From Amphibalanus amphitrite (taxonomy: Eukaryota > Arthropoda > Thecostraca > Balanomorpha > Balanidae), in contig NW_024882021.1 in assembly GCF_019059575.1 (NCBI RefSeq), positions 310,001 through 374,000 on the forward strand: 64,000 nucleotides of DNA, in the 5' to 3' direction. Both the position numbers and the translations under genes were made by a program. Shown one piece after another: positions 36,101 through 57,697 of this stretch (within the stretch, counting starts at the first letter, position 1; each line of letters opens with the position of its first letter). Under the pieces are notes generated by a model, which searched no databases, had not been told where the DNA came from, and was given only the letters and a program-made list of their open reading frames with translations.

Positions 36101-38546
36101 CTCAATGAACCCATTCCCGTTGCGTGACCTATAGGTACACCGCTGTGCGCTGCGATGTTCGCAAGACATCCCTGTAACTCACCTTGCATTGTGACGCCAC
36201 AGCACACGAAAAACAGGTAGATCTTTGGGGAGCGGAAACTCATCAGAAAACTGGGTCGGAAGCATAGCCATCCGCATGAATCCTCCGGAACCTGGGGACG
36301 GGACGGCTGCGCTCAGAACGATCCCCAAAGTCACCGCACAGTCTTGTCACATCATTTGGTAGGCAAATAATAGGCACAAACCAATAAAATTACGCATGTT
36401 TACTGTTTACTCATTTATTTCCAGTGTTAGCCACCGCCAGCGCGGCAGTGGGGCCGGCGCGGTGAGACAGGCCGGCCGCAGTCAGTCCGGTCGTCGGGTC
36501 AGCGGAGTCATTGTTGACAGAGGCGGCCGAGTGCGCGACTCCCGAGAACCCTCTGGGCTCGGCCGGCCCGCTCAGCTCCGGGTGGTCTCGCGAACTCCTC
36601 AAACAGGCGACTTGTGTGCACAGTGGCACGTGACGAATAGCTAACTAATGACACAGTCGAGAGGAGTGTCCAATAGGGCTTTATTAGCGGGCTTTAATTC
36701 ACAGCCATGAATTCACACCCAGCCGCAGCCGTGCTGAGCCTCACCTGGTACGCCAATTTCTGCGAAAGCACTTCAGTAGATGGCAGAATGGACTTGACTC
36801 CTGAAAGAAAGGACACATGTTAGGCATATTCCTTCGTTGGCGAGCATAAACATCTTTGTCTAAATCAGATCGCCTTATGTTCAGTGAAAGGTATGCGAGC
36901 CAGAACAGATACCTACTGGTGGTTCACGTCTCCTTTTCTCCAAGATAGCGGTATAGGTATACGGTACGCCTAAGCCTTCGAGGTAGCTGATGTAGATGAT
37001 GTTTCCCTGACCTTGGTCCTATAGTCGCGGTATCGTCGCGGTATAAATAGTAAGGTATCGTCTTTTTTTGGGAAGGCGGGGGATGGGAATATGGGTCGGC
37101 CAACGTTCGATCAGTCGTAACGAGATGACCCCGGTCTGTTAGGTATACAACCTCTTATCGTATCACTAAGTTTCCAACCATTTCATAGTTATGTTTATAA
37201 TTCAACACAAGTTTAAAAAGCCAAAGTACGTCTATTGTACTGAGACGGTTTATTTTATTTGTTCGCAGGTTTTCTGAACCGCAGGTACAGTGCATTGCGG
37301 TGATGCACCAAAATGTTGTGTCGGCCTTGGATCAGACCGATGCGACCAGATGGAATAGGTATCAGACGCCCGCGAGGAAGAAATCGAGGCCGGGGAGGTG
37401 ACAACCGGATTCCGAAAGGTTGTCGAAACTTACTGGCACGGTGCTGGCAAGTCTTTCATTTTTGTCAAACGGAGTTAAAACCCCTGGACGAATCTGCCAT
37501 TATTCATCCCACCAGATTCGACCTTAAATCAACTGACTGACCTGAGGTCAAAAAGCTGCGACGGCTGGGCAACCAACCAGGCAAAAACCACCGGAAAGAC
37601 GTTTTAACGGAATCGATTTTTCTGCATACCTAACATTAAAAATGCTCGACCCACAGCACTGGCCGTTTATCACCATTCGCCGGACATTTTCTGTCAGCCG
37701 CCGACGTCCTGCCCAGGTCAGCAGCGGGGTCGCCGTGCCGTGTTTCCCACCTTATCCGGACACGGAAAATGCCGTACCAGTACCGCCAGTCCCCACCACA
37801 GGGGCTGTTCCCGGTTTGTCACGGGTCGCGGTGGTCGGCTGGGACGGACTCCCTGATTTAGGGTTTCGCTATATGATGGGCGCTGTGAATCGTGTCACAG
37901 ACAGGGTGAATTTCTTTTTGTTTTGTTGAGAGCAAGCCCTTTCGGCCTATCATTTAGGCCTACATTTTTTAAGCCTATATTTTTAGACCATTGTAGAGCT
38001 ATGGGATGTTAGGACAGGGCGTAGACATTGGGCTGTGCGGGACACCGACAGTGAGCCGCGGAGGCGAGACCGTCCCGATGGGACCGGATTGCCCCGTTTT
38101 GACAGTCCGCCCGCCTCCCAAACGGTCACCACGGCGAGGATTTACATTTTACAGATCCCGACCTCATCCACCGGTTGTCAGACCTGGGGAACCGCCAGCC
38201 CGAAGAGAAAGCATCAGGGGGATGCGGATGGGTTTGTTCTGGGGACGGATGATGGACAGAGTGAAGGGGTCGGCGACTTTTCGGGTGGTGGGGGCTCGGT
38301 GCCGGCCGGAGGGATCGGTAACAGTTGGAGTTCATTGGCTGGCGAGCTCGGTGACAGATGGGAGTGAGGCTCTGTGACAGGTGGGAGTGAAGCTCGGTGA
38401 CAGGTGGGACTGGGTGTGAGGCTCAGTGACAGGAGTGAGGCTCGATGACAGGTAGGAGTGAGGCTCGGTGACAGGGTTGGCTCCCGGTGGCCATGGCAGC
38501 GCCGCTCACCTCTGCCGTTCCCGTTCTGTGCGCCGTTGGCCGCCAT
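27192..38546 (-). CDS. Organic anion transporting polypeptide (Oatp/SLCO family), complete
   Basis: This is a twelve-helix plasma-membrane transporter for amphipathic organic anions. Fourteen exons, read from the right, join in phase: 38546-38510, 36800-36745, 36291-36183, 35818-35614, 34939-34690, 34579-34467, 33768-33546, 33155-32990, 32500-32305, 30297-30129, 29415-29252, 28762-28580, 27758-27625, 27283-27192. They encode about 698 residues, normal for the family. Landmarks are MAANGAQNGNGRG at the N-terminus, CGWLCFRPSFL, FSLPHFFTPEY, GWVGAWWLGFF, NPTFLCISLAGATDG, a Cys-rich Kazal-like loop, GPIIFGALIDRSC and CLVYDNWWMSR. The protein ends GGLENPAFVES. The end of the penultimate exon is ambiguous because donors at 27637, 27625 and 27619 are all in phase. 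Nearly every intron carries a tandem array. Confidence 0.95.
27990..28579 (-). repeat. Nine decoy copies of the Oatp exon-12 end plus donor
   Basis: The genuine exon ends (minus strand) CTGGTCTACGACAACTGG then TGGATGAGCAG|GTAATTACCC at 28580. The string ACCTGCTCATCCACC (plus strand) recurs nine more times, near 28008, 28066, 28112, 28172, 28260, 28319, 28387, 28445 and 28513. Each copy carries about 35 bases of the coding end and the same GTAATTACC donor. Coding copies are nearly invariant, whereas the intronic spacers vary in length. Confidence 0.95.
29252..30297 (-). CDS. Oatp exons for the extracellular Kazal-like loop
   Basis: Exon 30297-30129 encodes DACNSGCGCGSGRFEP, then ICGPDGITYFSACHAGC, a Kazal-type Cys pattern. 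Exon 29415-29252 continues SGVDCRCMDD and DRCAGACPYLALIVI, leading into the next helix. The family's large loop between TM9 and TM10 has this Cys-rich domain. Confidence 0.92.
29420..29900. repeat. Minisatellite, CGTCAGACAGGACAGCGGACAC unit
   Basis: About eighteen imperfect 24-28 bp units in the Oatp intron, ending at the acceptor of exon 29415-29252. Similar ACAGCACACAGGACAG sequence reappears at 30578-30650. The exon head is not copied. Confidence 0.95.
29975..30128 (-). repeat. Donor-derived GTCAGTGACACGG repeats beside Oatp exon 30129-30297
   Basis: The genuine donor region reads CCACG|GTCAGTGACACGGAC on the minus strand. CACGGTCAGTGACACGAC recurs about 90 bp away near 30030-30050, and further degenerate GTGTCAGTGTCA-type units fill the gap. 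Confidence 0.75.
31090..31490. repeat. Minisatellite, GTACGACACAGTGAACC unit
   Basis: Roughly fifteen imperfect units of GTACGACACAGTGAACCACA-type sequence within the long Oatp intron 30298-32304. G-runs at 31550-31670 and GGTATAACACGGAATGG-like repeats at 31960-32100 follow. Confidence 0.9.
32501..32770. repeat. Minisatellite abutting the acceptor of Oatp exon 32305-32500
   Basis: Four or five units contain GGGACACGGACGGCCGTGAG and GGCGGGGCGGCTGCTCGTGG. The array begins 3 bp outside the exon, so the intronic flank, but not the coding edge, is repeated. Confidence 0.9.
33340..33545 (-). repeat. Decoy donors beside Oatp exon 33546-33768
   Basis: The genuine junction is GCCAAG|GTCAGTCGACGGCG. 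On the minus strand AAGGTCAGTCGACGGCGCCG recurs three more times and near-copies (ATGGTCAGTCGACGG, TAAGGTCAGTCGACGG) add to it. Each is separated by GGGCGGGC-type spacers. The copies retain an intact donor consensus. Confidence 0.9.
33546..33768 (-). CDS. Oatp exon with the family signature
   Basis: Encodes MGLSPGSEGWVGAWWLGFF followed by a helix and a charged cytosolic loop (QQLEKLENKLAEGRAK). W-V-G-A-W-W-x-G-F matches the Oatp superfamily signature at the extracellular loop 3/TM6 boundary. Its donor AAG|GTCAGTCGACGG is repeated several times downstream in the intron. Confidence 0.95.
34205..34466 (-). repeat. GTCAGTCGGTC minisatellite at the donor of Oatp exon 34467-34579
   Basis: The donor reads CGCAG|GTCAGTCGGTCACACGGG. 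The following 260 bp consist of GTCAGACGGGTCGGTCAGTCG-like units, each containing GTCAGTCGG or GTTAGTCGG. The intronic side of the donor is what is amplified. Confidence 0.85.
34940..35215 (-). repeat. Decoy acceptors and exon heads beside Oatp exon 34690-34939
   Basis: The genuine start is GGCCGGCAG|CTCGCTGGTGTTTAGCCTG. Three full copies (near 34982-35006, 35091-35115 and 35153-35178) and one partial copy near 35043 repeat GGCCGGCAGCTCGCTGGTG followed by TTCAGCCTGCCGCAG, about 26 bases into the exon. The period is about 55-62 bp. Confidence 0.93.
35440..35613 (-). repeat. Decoy donors beside Oatp exon 35614-35818
   Basis: The genuine donor is GGCATCGG|GTGGGTGCTGGCC. GTGGGTGCTGG(C/T)CACCG recurs about three times at near 30-bp spacing, with CCTCTGGGTGCTGAGT between. 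Confidence 0.8.
36183..38546 (-). CDS. Oatp 5' exons: start codon, linker exon and TM1
   Basis: Exon 1 (38546-38510) has ACAACATGG start context, encodes MAANGAQNGNGR and ends AGAG|GTGAGC. Exon 2 (36800-36745; acceptor TTTCTTTCAG) encodes VKSILPSTEVLSQKLAYQ. Exon 3 (36291-36183) encodes VPEDSCGWLCFRP and the first membrane helix. The phases (1, 0, 1) agree, which makes these short exons credible although exon 1 has no homology support of its own. Exon 1 sits beside a CpG-rich block, fitting a promoter. Confidence 0.8.
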
Positions 38547-38549
38547 GTT

Positions 38550-38920
38550 GTCTCCGTCCGTCTCGCTCTGGCCTCAGTTCCGTGGAGCACCTGTGCGCTG
38601 TCACCGGGACAGCACACCGCACCTGACCGCCGCGCCGCGGGCCGGCGACTGCCGCCCGCCGCCCGCGTCACCGGTATACCGGTCCGCCCCCCCCCCCCCG
38701 CCCCGCCCGGCGCGGCGCGACTTTCCCGCCGGCCCCGACCGCGGCCCGGCGCGCTGGCGGAACGGGCGCGCCTCTGCCGTTCGACACACGGCGCGCCGTT
38801 TCGCAACACGCGCCGCGCCGTGCCGTGCCGTGCGTAGCGAAATCGGCGACTCCCGGAGTCAGCGGAGCCGGAGCCGGCCCCCAGGCCGCGGCTGGACGAC
38901 GTGGGCAACCCGCGCACCTA
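38550..38920 (-). promoter_or_regulatory. CpG-rich block upstream of Oatp exon 1
   Basis: A CpG-dense stretch directly upstream (on the minus strand) of the ATG exon at 38546-38510, in otherwise less CpG-rich DNA. This is the most plausible Oatp promoter region. No TATA box or initiator could be assigned. Confidence 0.4.
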
Positions 38921-39954
38921 ACTGCAGCTTCAGCGTGAGAGGGGCACTTCACAGCTGAGCTGGAGCGGTCTGAGCAGGTGAGCTGGAACGGTCTGTGCAG
39001 TTGAGCTGGAGCGGTCTGTAGGTGAGCTGGAAGGGTCAGTACAGGTGGGCTGGAGCGGTCTGAACTGTGGAGGTGGAGCGGTCTGAGCAGTTGAGCTGGA
39101 GCGGTCAGTACAGGTGGGCTGGAACGGTCTGTTCTGGTGGGCTGGACTGGAACGGTCAGTACCAGTGAGCTGGAAAAGTTATTGATAAGTTTGCACATGT
39201 CGGGGAGCAGTCTGTGCAGGTAGGGAGCAGTCTGCTTAGGCGGGGGAGCGATCTGTACAGGTAGGGGAGCAGTCGCAATCGCTGAAAGTTTTAAAACAAT
39301 TATTCTGTCGGTGAAGCTATGGTGAACGTTTACTTTTTCTTGAGATGAAGTCACTTGTTCTGACAAGTGACCTGCTCTTGAATCACTCGGATCTGACAGC
39401 TTCACATATGTGAGATAGTGTACCTGTTTATGTTCCCGAAACATTACCTAGTGTCTCACGTCTCCCGTTTTGTATTACTTTAGATATGACGGAGACGGGT
39501 GTTCTCCAAAGTTTTGACAGGATCGGCGGAGTCTTTTGGCATCCGCTCCTGTCCACTTTTAGGGTGCGCTCGCCACAGACTTGGGCGGAAACTTGACGCG
39601 ATTCTGACCACGTTTTTCAGCGTTTGATTTGGCTGGTAATTGCGTTTGGATGCCGACCTTCATCTCGGCGCAGTCCCGCGACCTCCGGAGGCCTATCGAT
39701 GCGTGCAGGTATTCACGTAAAGTGGCCCTCGCCCGGCGGGGCTGGCGCGGCGCCGCGTCTAACGCGATGGACAAACGCTGCTGGTGTCCGGTCCCGCGTC
39801 CCGACGTGGTTATAGTGTCACTTCTAAAAAGCTACGGCTGGCTTGTTTAGCGATTATCTCCCTGCCGTGAACCACGGCGCTAACAAGTTTGCTGAATGTA
39901 GGCAGACGGAGGCCGCCCGGCGCCCTCCCGCCGACGGCACGGATGGAGTCGGCC

Positions 39955-40235
39955 CAGGACCCACAGCCGGACACCAACAGACGGGATACAGGACCCACAG
40001 GACCCAAAACTGGACACCTACAGAAGGGATACAGGACCCACAGCCGGACACCAACAGACGGGATGCAGGACCCACAGAACCCACAGCCGGACACCAACAG
40101 ACGGGATACAGGACCCACGGCCGGACACCTTCAGACGGGATACAGGACCCACGGCCGGACACCAACACGCGGGACCCACAGGACCCACAGCCAGACACAG
40201 ACGGGATACAGGACCCACAGCCGGACACAGAACGG
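39955..40235. repeat. Minisatellite, GACCCACAGCCGGACACCAACAG unit
   Basis: About eight imperfect units of GGACCCACAGCCGGACACC and AACAGACGGGATACA, period near 34-43 bp. Confidence 0.92.
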
Positions 40236-40311
40236 CCACAGTACCCGCAGTCGCTCACCTACAGACAGTGCCGCTGTCTGCACAGACCTCACCAGGCCAC
40301 CCGGGACGGAA

Positions 40312-40528
40312 GTACAGTCTGTCTTAAAAGTACCGCGCAAAGTGACGGTGGATCCATCGAGCCTGATTGAGCAAGGGCCTGCTAAATTTGGGTCACCGAA
40401 GCAATTGACATCCTTGTCCATTCCCTAGGTCAATTGGTCAGTGACTTTTAAATTAAAACAGGCCCTTTCTCGGTCAGGCTTGACGGATCCACCGCCACTT
40501 TGCGCGGTACTTTTAAGACAGACTGTAC
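40312..40528. mobile_element. Foldback element of about 217 bp
   Basis: The left arm GTACAGTCTGTCTTAAAAG continues through TACCGCGCAAAGTG, GGTGGATCC and AGGGCCTG. The right arm is its reverse complement, ending CTTTTAAGACAGACTGTAC. The arms are about 75 bp with a few mismatches and a central loop of about 65 bp. It is MITE-like with no coding capacity. Confidence 0.9.
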
Positions 40529-41175
40529 ATAGGACGCCGGGCCCCGCGGAACGCAGCCGGTCAGGGTGCAGGCACGCCATCGACACCTGCTGGGAGTGAA
40601 ATATCGCGGCTGGTCAGAGTCACCCTATAGCCACAGCCACTCGAGTTCAGGTCCCAGTCAGGCGGCAGTGACACACTCTGGCTGGGTGATGACCACTCAC
40701 TCATTCAGCCCGTTAACGTGACGGGCACTGGACAGACGCGAGACCAGGTGTCGGGCCCGGTACCTACCCCGGTGTTCGCCAACAGTCCAGAGAGTTCATA
40801 CCACGGAGAATAAGGTCTTGTGGTTGTATTTGAGCGCGCGAGCGTATGTTTGTGTCCCACATTCTTCCATTTGCTTGCAATACTGGACGTGAGAAGACAA
40901 CAATTCCTTTCAAATATAGATCCCATTCAAATATTCCCGATTTAGACATTTAATGGCAGTTTTGATTCACGCGCCCTGCAACCTGGGAAAACACACTGTC
41001 TGGGCAGGCTGGCCGGTGTATATTTGACTCGCAGCGCCGCAGCGCATTAGTTATACCACCCGAGCCCGCACGCTGAGCCCACACATATCGATACATCGCA
41101 GACCGGCGCCTATCCGCCGCCACAGCTCTGGCACCTACCCTTCGAAGAGCGACTCGGAAATTTGACTATACATAC

Positions 41176-41252
41176 CGCTGAATGCGTACATAAATAACGT
41201 GGAACGCGGCGCAGATCACCAGGAATATAATCATACACAACCGTCTGTACAT
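41176..41252 (-). CDS. Possible first exon with a signal-anchor helix
   Basis: On the minus strand, ATG in context CAGCCATGT encodes MYRRLCMIIFLVICAAFHVI then YVRIQ, and ends CAGCG|GTATGT, a good donor in phase 2. The short basic head followed by a hydrophobic helix resembles a type II signal anchor. No convincing downstream exon was found; PYSPWYELSGLLANTG near 40765-40815 would be in phase but has a weak acceptor. It may be chance. Confidence 0.22.
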
Positions 41253-41589
41253 GGCTGGTACCTGCCTTCTTCCCGCCGGCGACAGGCGCACCCCGACCCG
41301 CCAACACGTCCTGAGCACACACGTGTCAGGATACACACACATAGATACACCCAAACCGCCGAGATCGCGCCACTGATTCGCGTCCCACCCGTCCCTTCAC
41401 CTCCCGAACACACTGTGACTGTCGTCTGAGCCCAGCGGGGTGGCCTAGCCGGGTCACGGGTACCGCAGACCTCACCTACCGAACAAACTGCGACTGTCGT
41501 CTCAGCCGGGCATAAACAGATAAAGCAATGGGGCGGCTACGGACTGCCCAGCCGGGACACTGGTACCGGCGAGTAACTGTGCGCCAAAC

Positions 41590-42150
41590 CCAGAGAGCGC
41601 GATGACTGGACCGGCCGCCGACAGCCCACTCTGCTCCGGATACCCAGGGAGCGGGGTGGCTAAGACAGCCCACTCTGCCCGCCAAACCCATAGAGCGGGG
41701 TGACTACAGACTTACAGCCCACCCTGCTCCGGATACCCAGAGAGCGTGCTCCGGATACCCAGACAGCGGGGTGGCTGCAGACAGCCCACTCTGCCCGGGA
41801 TATCCAGAGAGCGTGCTCCGGATACCCAGGGAGCGGGGTGGCTAAGACAGCCCACTCTGCCCGCCAAACCCATAGAGCGGGGTGACTACAGACTTACAGC
41901 CCACCCTGCTCCGGATACCCAGAGAGCGTGCTCCGGATACCCAGACAGCGGGGTGGCTGCAGACAGCCCACTCTGCCCGGGATATCCAGAGAGCGTGCTC
42001 CGGATACCCAGGGAGCGGGGTGGCCAAGACAGCCCACTCTGCCCGACAAACCCAGAGAGCGGGGTGACTGGACCGGCCACCAACAGCCCACTCTGCTCCG
42101 GATACCCAGAGAGCGGAATGGCTACAGACAGCCGAATCTGCCAGTGATAA
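41590..42150. repeat. 182-bp higher-order tandem repeat
   Basis: The segment at 41700-41881 is repeated almost identically at 41882-42063, and partial copies flank it. Within each unit, the subrepeats GCTCCGGATACCCAGAGAGC and CAGCCCACTCTGCCCG recur. This is recent duplication on top of an older minisatellite. Confidence 0.95.
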
Positions 42151-42339
42151 CCAGAGGGCTAGACAGCCGCACCGGCCTCTGACAGCCGACTCTGCCCGCT
42201 CGACATACGCAGACAGCCCGATAGCTACAGATCAGCCCACTCGGGGCCTCCGAGGCGGTCGCACCGGTTCGCTAATAGTCCCCCAATGATCTGGGTACGG
42301 CCACACTGTATCTGGACGGCCAGACACACACTCTCCGGA

Positions 42340-42610
42340 GCCTCCGGCGCTCCACCAGTCTCCGGAGGTCCGGACACAGTCTCCGGAGGTCCGGACACAG
42401 TCTCCGGAGGTCTGGACACCCCCTAACACAGTCTCCGGGGGTCCGGGCATTCAGTCACAGTCTCCGGGGGTCCGGGCATTCAGTCACAGTCTCCGGGGGT
42501 CCGGACACAGTCTCCGGAGGTCTGGACACAGTCTCCGGAGGTCTGGACACCCCCTAACACATGATCCGGGGGTCCGGGCATTCAGTCACAGTCTCCGGGG
42601 ATCCGGGCAA
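42340..42610. repeat. Minisatellite, CACAGTCTCCGGAGGTCCGGA unit
   Basis: About ten units of ACAGTCTCCGGAGGTCTGGAC or ACAGTCTCCGGGGGTCCGGGCATTC, period 20-28 bp, lying 3' of the GPR107-like stop codon. Confidence 0.93.
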
Positions 42611-42796
42611 TCAGTTACACAGCCGGATATACGGACGCGCTCAGCCGTAGTCGTGGCTGCTCTCCGGAGGCCCGGGTCTCCCTCCCCCAGCCGGAGGTTC
42701 GGGCGCTCAGTGGGAGGCCTGGGACCTCCCCCACACAGCCGGAGGTACGGGCCGGCTCCCTCGCCCGGTCTCCAGAGGACGGGGCTCCGGAGGCAC

Positions 42797-54021
<11,225 letters not shown>

Positions 54022-55624
54022 CTGAAAAAAGAACATCTATTAATCATCGCCTGTGAGTGGTTTGGGGCAGCGGAATACTCGTGCGGGGATGGGTTGGTCT
54101 TCTCCGACACTCCTTTCATGCTGTGTTTGGCAGTATGACTGCATCAGCTCAGCTGATGTCACAACTGGCAATGATGCTATCCAATCACCGACCTTGCAGC
54201 CTCGGATAAGACACGGACACGGACGGATGATACTCTCTATACATACGGCCTTGGGATGAGACCCCACCCCTTTACCCTTCTCGTTCCTAGCTGAGCTAGA
54301 GCTTCGCAAAAAAGCGAGCATATGCGCCATCACGAGACACAGCGACTGGTGCCCAATTTCAAGGTTCAGGCCAACTGGTGACCTCTCAGCTTATGATAAG
54401 TGTCCCAAGGTGGGGCTTGGGTTTTGGTGTAAAATCCCTCAAGATTTGCCACGTCTTGCAGTATGAGAGATAAGTGGATGTGGCCAAATATGCCTCCCCC
54501 CCCCACACACACACTCAGGTAAAGTCGGCTGAGACCCCCATCCAGGCACAGGATAACCTACTAACCTTACTTTACCCAACCTAGTTTATTTAGCTTTCCT
54601 AGGACATTTGGCTTCCACCAAAAGTTATGAAGTCTCTCATAATGTCACTTAGCTGCATAATATTTTGCACCAGCTGACAACAGGTCTGCACAACAGCTGA
54701 CAACATGTAAGGAGCTTATGGTTAGGAGAGTTAAAAGAAATATACCACTTAATCATGGCGTTTGAACTGAAATAGGAATTTTATAGCTTGAATTGGGACT
54801 AGCACATGAGGAATTTTTATGGCCCATTGATCATCACATTTCTCATTCCAAGATTATTCCTTTACACAGGAATTTTCCCTTATGAAAGGATGCCAAGAAT
54901 GCAGCCACCTGTGGCAGATTCTAATTATCAACCAATCCGCATGCATTTGTTTTAAAATTGGTGGGTAATATTGTAGGTCGACACATAATAAGCTTCAGTT
55001 GCCAGCACTATCTAGTATCTAGCCTCCACCAAAGATGGCAAATAGTTCTTCCTATATGAAAATACTTCAAATTCCTTTTTAAAATATTCATGACTTCCTT
55101 TCTGATAATTTTATGCAAAAAATATAAAACTGCAGCAAGAAAAGTAATTTGAGGAAAGTCGTATATTTCATTTAAGGACTAAAGATAAGAATATGATTAG
55201 CTAGCTTGAGCTGAACACAATTGATCAGTAACTCGGTGCTACATTTTTCCTTGCTCAGCACAGGTTTCTCTAGGAGAATACAAATGAGAATACTAATTAG
55301 AAGAGAATTACTTATTGTCTGGTGGGTATCTGAATTGGGGACTTCAGCAGAGGTATGTAACTCAGTACTACATTAGGGCAACACCACTCCATGCAAAATC
55401 TGCACTGCACCAGTCAATCATAACCGCACATCACCTGAGTGCCTCCGCGCCAAGGTCTTGTCAAGAATGCCAGCTTCAGTTGGGCAAACTAGACTTCCAG
55501 AATCAAAATACTACCCTTATGTCTTTTACTACCCCTCAAAAGTCAGATTACTATGATTAAAACAATATTCTTGTGCTCAGTAAAGAGTTCCAACATTTCT
55601 GTTCAACATTATGCATGTTCCTCT

Positions 55625-55838
55625 GGTATAAGTAGGTAAGCCTGGCGTCCCAGGAAGATGCAATATACCGTTGTAGGCCGTTGTAGGTTGAGGGTTTGTA
55701 GGTTTGTAGGGTATGTTGCAGGTTTGTAGGTTGTAGGGTTGTAGGTAAGGTTAGATCAGGTCAGGTTAGGTTTGTTTTGGTTTATATATCTGTTGTCCCA
55801 ATATGGCATCTTCCTGGGACACCAGGCTTACTAATACC
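55625..55838. mobile_element. Foldback element with GTAGGTTT repeats in the loop
   Basis: Arms GTAAGCCTGGCGTCCCAGGA then AGATGC (left) and GCATCTTCCTGGGACACCAG then GCTTAC (right) are reverse complements with one or two mismatches. The loop carries TTGTAGG/GTAGGTTT repeats and GGTCAGGTTAGG. It is MITE-like. Confidence 0.88.
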
Positions 55839-55884
55839 GTTCTTTCTCGAAACACTGGCTTATTTCTAGATGATTGGTGATTAA

Positions 55885-57060
55885 CCCGCGCCCCGTAGGG
55901 CTACCGGCGGACCCTACCACCCGTAGGGGGGGGGGGCCGTATCGGCCCCCCCCCCCCTAAGATCTCGGAAAGTTACCGGCCGATTTTCAAAATTCAAACG
56001 GCGTTCGATAGCCCCACCCGGGAACTACCTTGTGACCAAATTTCATTGACCTAGGTCAAACCGATGACGTCACAGGTCAGGTCAAAGGTCAGATTTTCAC
56101 CGTTCACAGGCAATTCAAGAAATGTGCTGTGAAAGCGAGTAAATTGGTAATTTATTGAAAACCATCGATGGTACATTGTTCGTCAAACACATACTTTGCT
56201 ATCTGAGGTCACTGATACCAGGTCAGGTCACAGCGAGGTCAGGTCACCGGGGTCACAATATGAATGTGTCGTGTGATACATGTTTTATGGTCCATTTTAC
56301 ATGACAAATGCGATTATGTGGGTTAGGCAGCCTTTGGGGCCAGCCTAGGTCATGTTTTTGTGAAGGTCAGGTCAAGGTCAGGTCAAATTAGGTCAAATTT
56401 CAAAGTTGATATTTTTGCATAAAATGGGTACCTATCGATTCGATGCAGCTCGTCACGGGGAGTCTGATGGTGGTCTTCGTTTTGCTCTACGAGTTCTAGA
56501 ATTGCCAAAAATTGAGTTTGAAAATTTGACGTCATCATTTTGAACAGTTTTTTTCGCTATAACTTGGCCAAAAAACGAGGTATCGATCTGAAATTTGGTA
56601 TGTAGATAGAAGACGGTAGGCACTATCACATTTATTCCGGTTTTTTTCGAAACTCAAAAAACTTTTTGGATTTTTTGGCGAATATATCCAAAAAAATGCT
56701 TTTTTGATTTTTGGGGGTCAAAACTCAAAAATTTCAAAAATTCGAGATAGCAGTTTTGTAGCCCTGCCAATTCTACACCTTTTATGTTTTGATCATTTTT
56801 CTGTATCTTCAAAGCTGTAGTCCTGACAGGTCTTCTCGCGAAGGTCTTTTTCGGTCGAAAATGACAGAACATGACGTCACTCTGACGTCATTTGTGGCCA
56901 ACCTATCATAGCCTCTGGAAAAATTTTTGGTCACAATGTGTAAAATTGATGCCCGGAGGGGTCCTGAAAGTTTGGTGGCGATATCTCCAGCCGTTTAGGA
57001 GACATCGACCGAAAAGGACAGGGGGGGGCCGTTTCGGCCCCCCCCCCTACGGGGCGGGGG
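55885..57060. mobile_element. TTAA-flanked, piggyBac-like non-autonomous element
   Basis: TTAA occurs at 55881-55884 and 57061-57064. Termini are CCCGCGCCCCGTAGGG (left) and the reverse complement of CCCCCGCCCCGTAGGG (right). Each end has a subterminal G-run/C-run hairpin (GGGGGGCCGTATCGGCCCCCC on the left, GGGGGGCCGTTTCGGCCCCC on the right). TTAA duplication is typical of piggyBac and also of Kolobok. No transposase frame is visible. The interior has AGGTCA repeats at 56050-56110, 56200-56260 and 56360-56400. Confidence 0.85.
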
Positions 57061-57570
57061 TTAAGAAACAGTCAACATTTATGCCCAAATATGGTCATAA
57101 AGAAGCAATGGTAAATATTTACTTTAGGACCGGCACACTTTTTCAAAGGGAAATTTTTGACAATCTTCCATTATTTGACATCCTAAATCAAGAAATGATG
57201 CTTACATGTCACTAAAACTGCAAAAAGTCACACAAAAACTTGATAAAATCCAGCCATCTCACCCCGCGTCACGTACCGTACACCGACGAAATTATACGAA
57301 TGCGGCGATTACGATATAAACAACGTGTTTGCACCGCTGCCATTTGCGAAAAGGAAAAATATGTGCATGTTTAATTCAATGAAAATGACGTCATAATACC
57401 AAAAAAAAATACATATTGGCAAAATTTAAATGGTTAAAAATTGGGTGATATGGGGTAGGATAGCAAATTAAACACGGAAAAAATTATCAGAACATAACCT
57501 AACCTTACCTAACCTGACCTACTGATATTCGCCTACCCGGGGATAAGGAAAAAGTTGCTCGCATGAATAG

Positions 57571-57697
57571 ATTGCAAGCAATGGTAGGTCAAATATTTTT
57601 AGGTTAAGTGATTGTGCATTAGGCTTCAGGCCTTCGGCCTGAAGCCAAATACACAACCACTTAACCTAAAAATATTTGACCTACCATTGCCTGTAAT
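57571..57697. repeat. Long near-perfect hairpin
   Basis: Arms of about 60 bp contain CAATGGTAGGTCAAATATTT, TTAGGTTAAGTG and GGCTTCAGGCC on the left and their complements on the right, with a TTC centre. There are only a few mismatches. It is a young foldback repeat or MITE; no RNA gene is implied by the sequence alone. Confidence 0.92.

Larger units (their letters stand above)
38925..42796. other. Intergenic, repeat-dominated stretch
   Basis: Contains GAGCTGGAGCGGTCTGTGCAGGTG-like repeats (38950-39260), unique DNA at 39280-39940, a GGACCCACAGCCGGACACC minisatellite at 39955-40235, a foldback at 40312-40528, a weak exon candidate at 41176-41252, a 182-bp array at 41590-42150 and a CAGTCTCCGGAGGTCCGGACA minisatellite at 42340-42610. 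Confidence 0.6.

Noticed and set aside
38458-38958. Plus-strand frames across the CpG block at 38.5-38.9 kb
   Set aside because: They overlap Oatp exon 1 on the other strand and reflect GC bias; no independent support.
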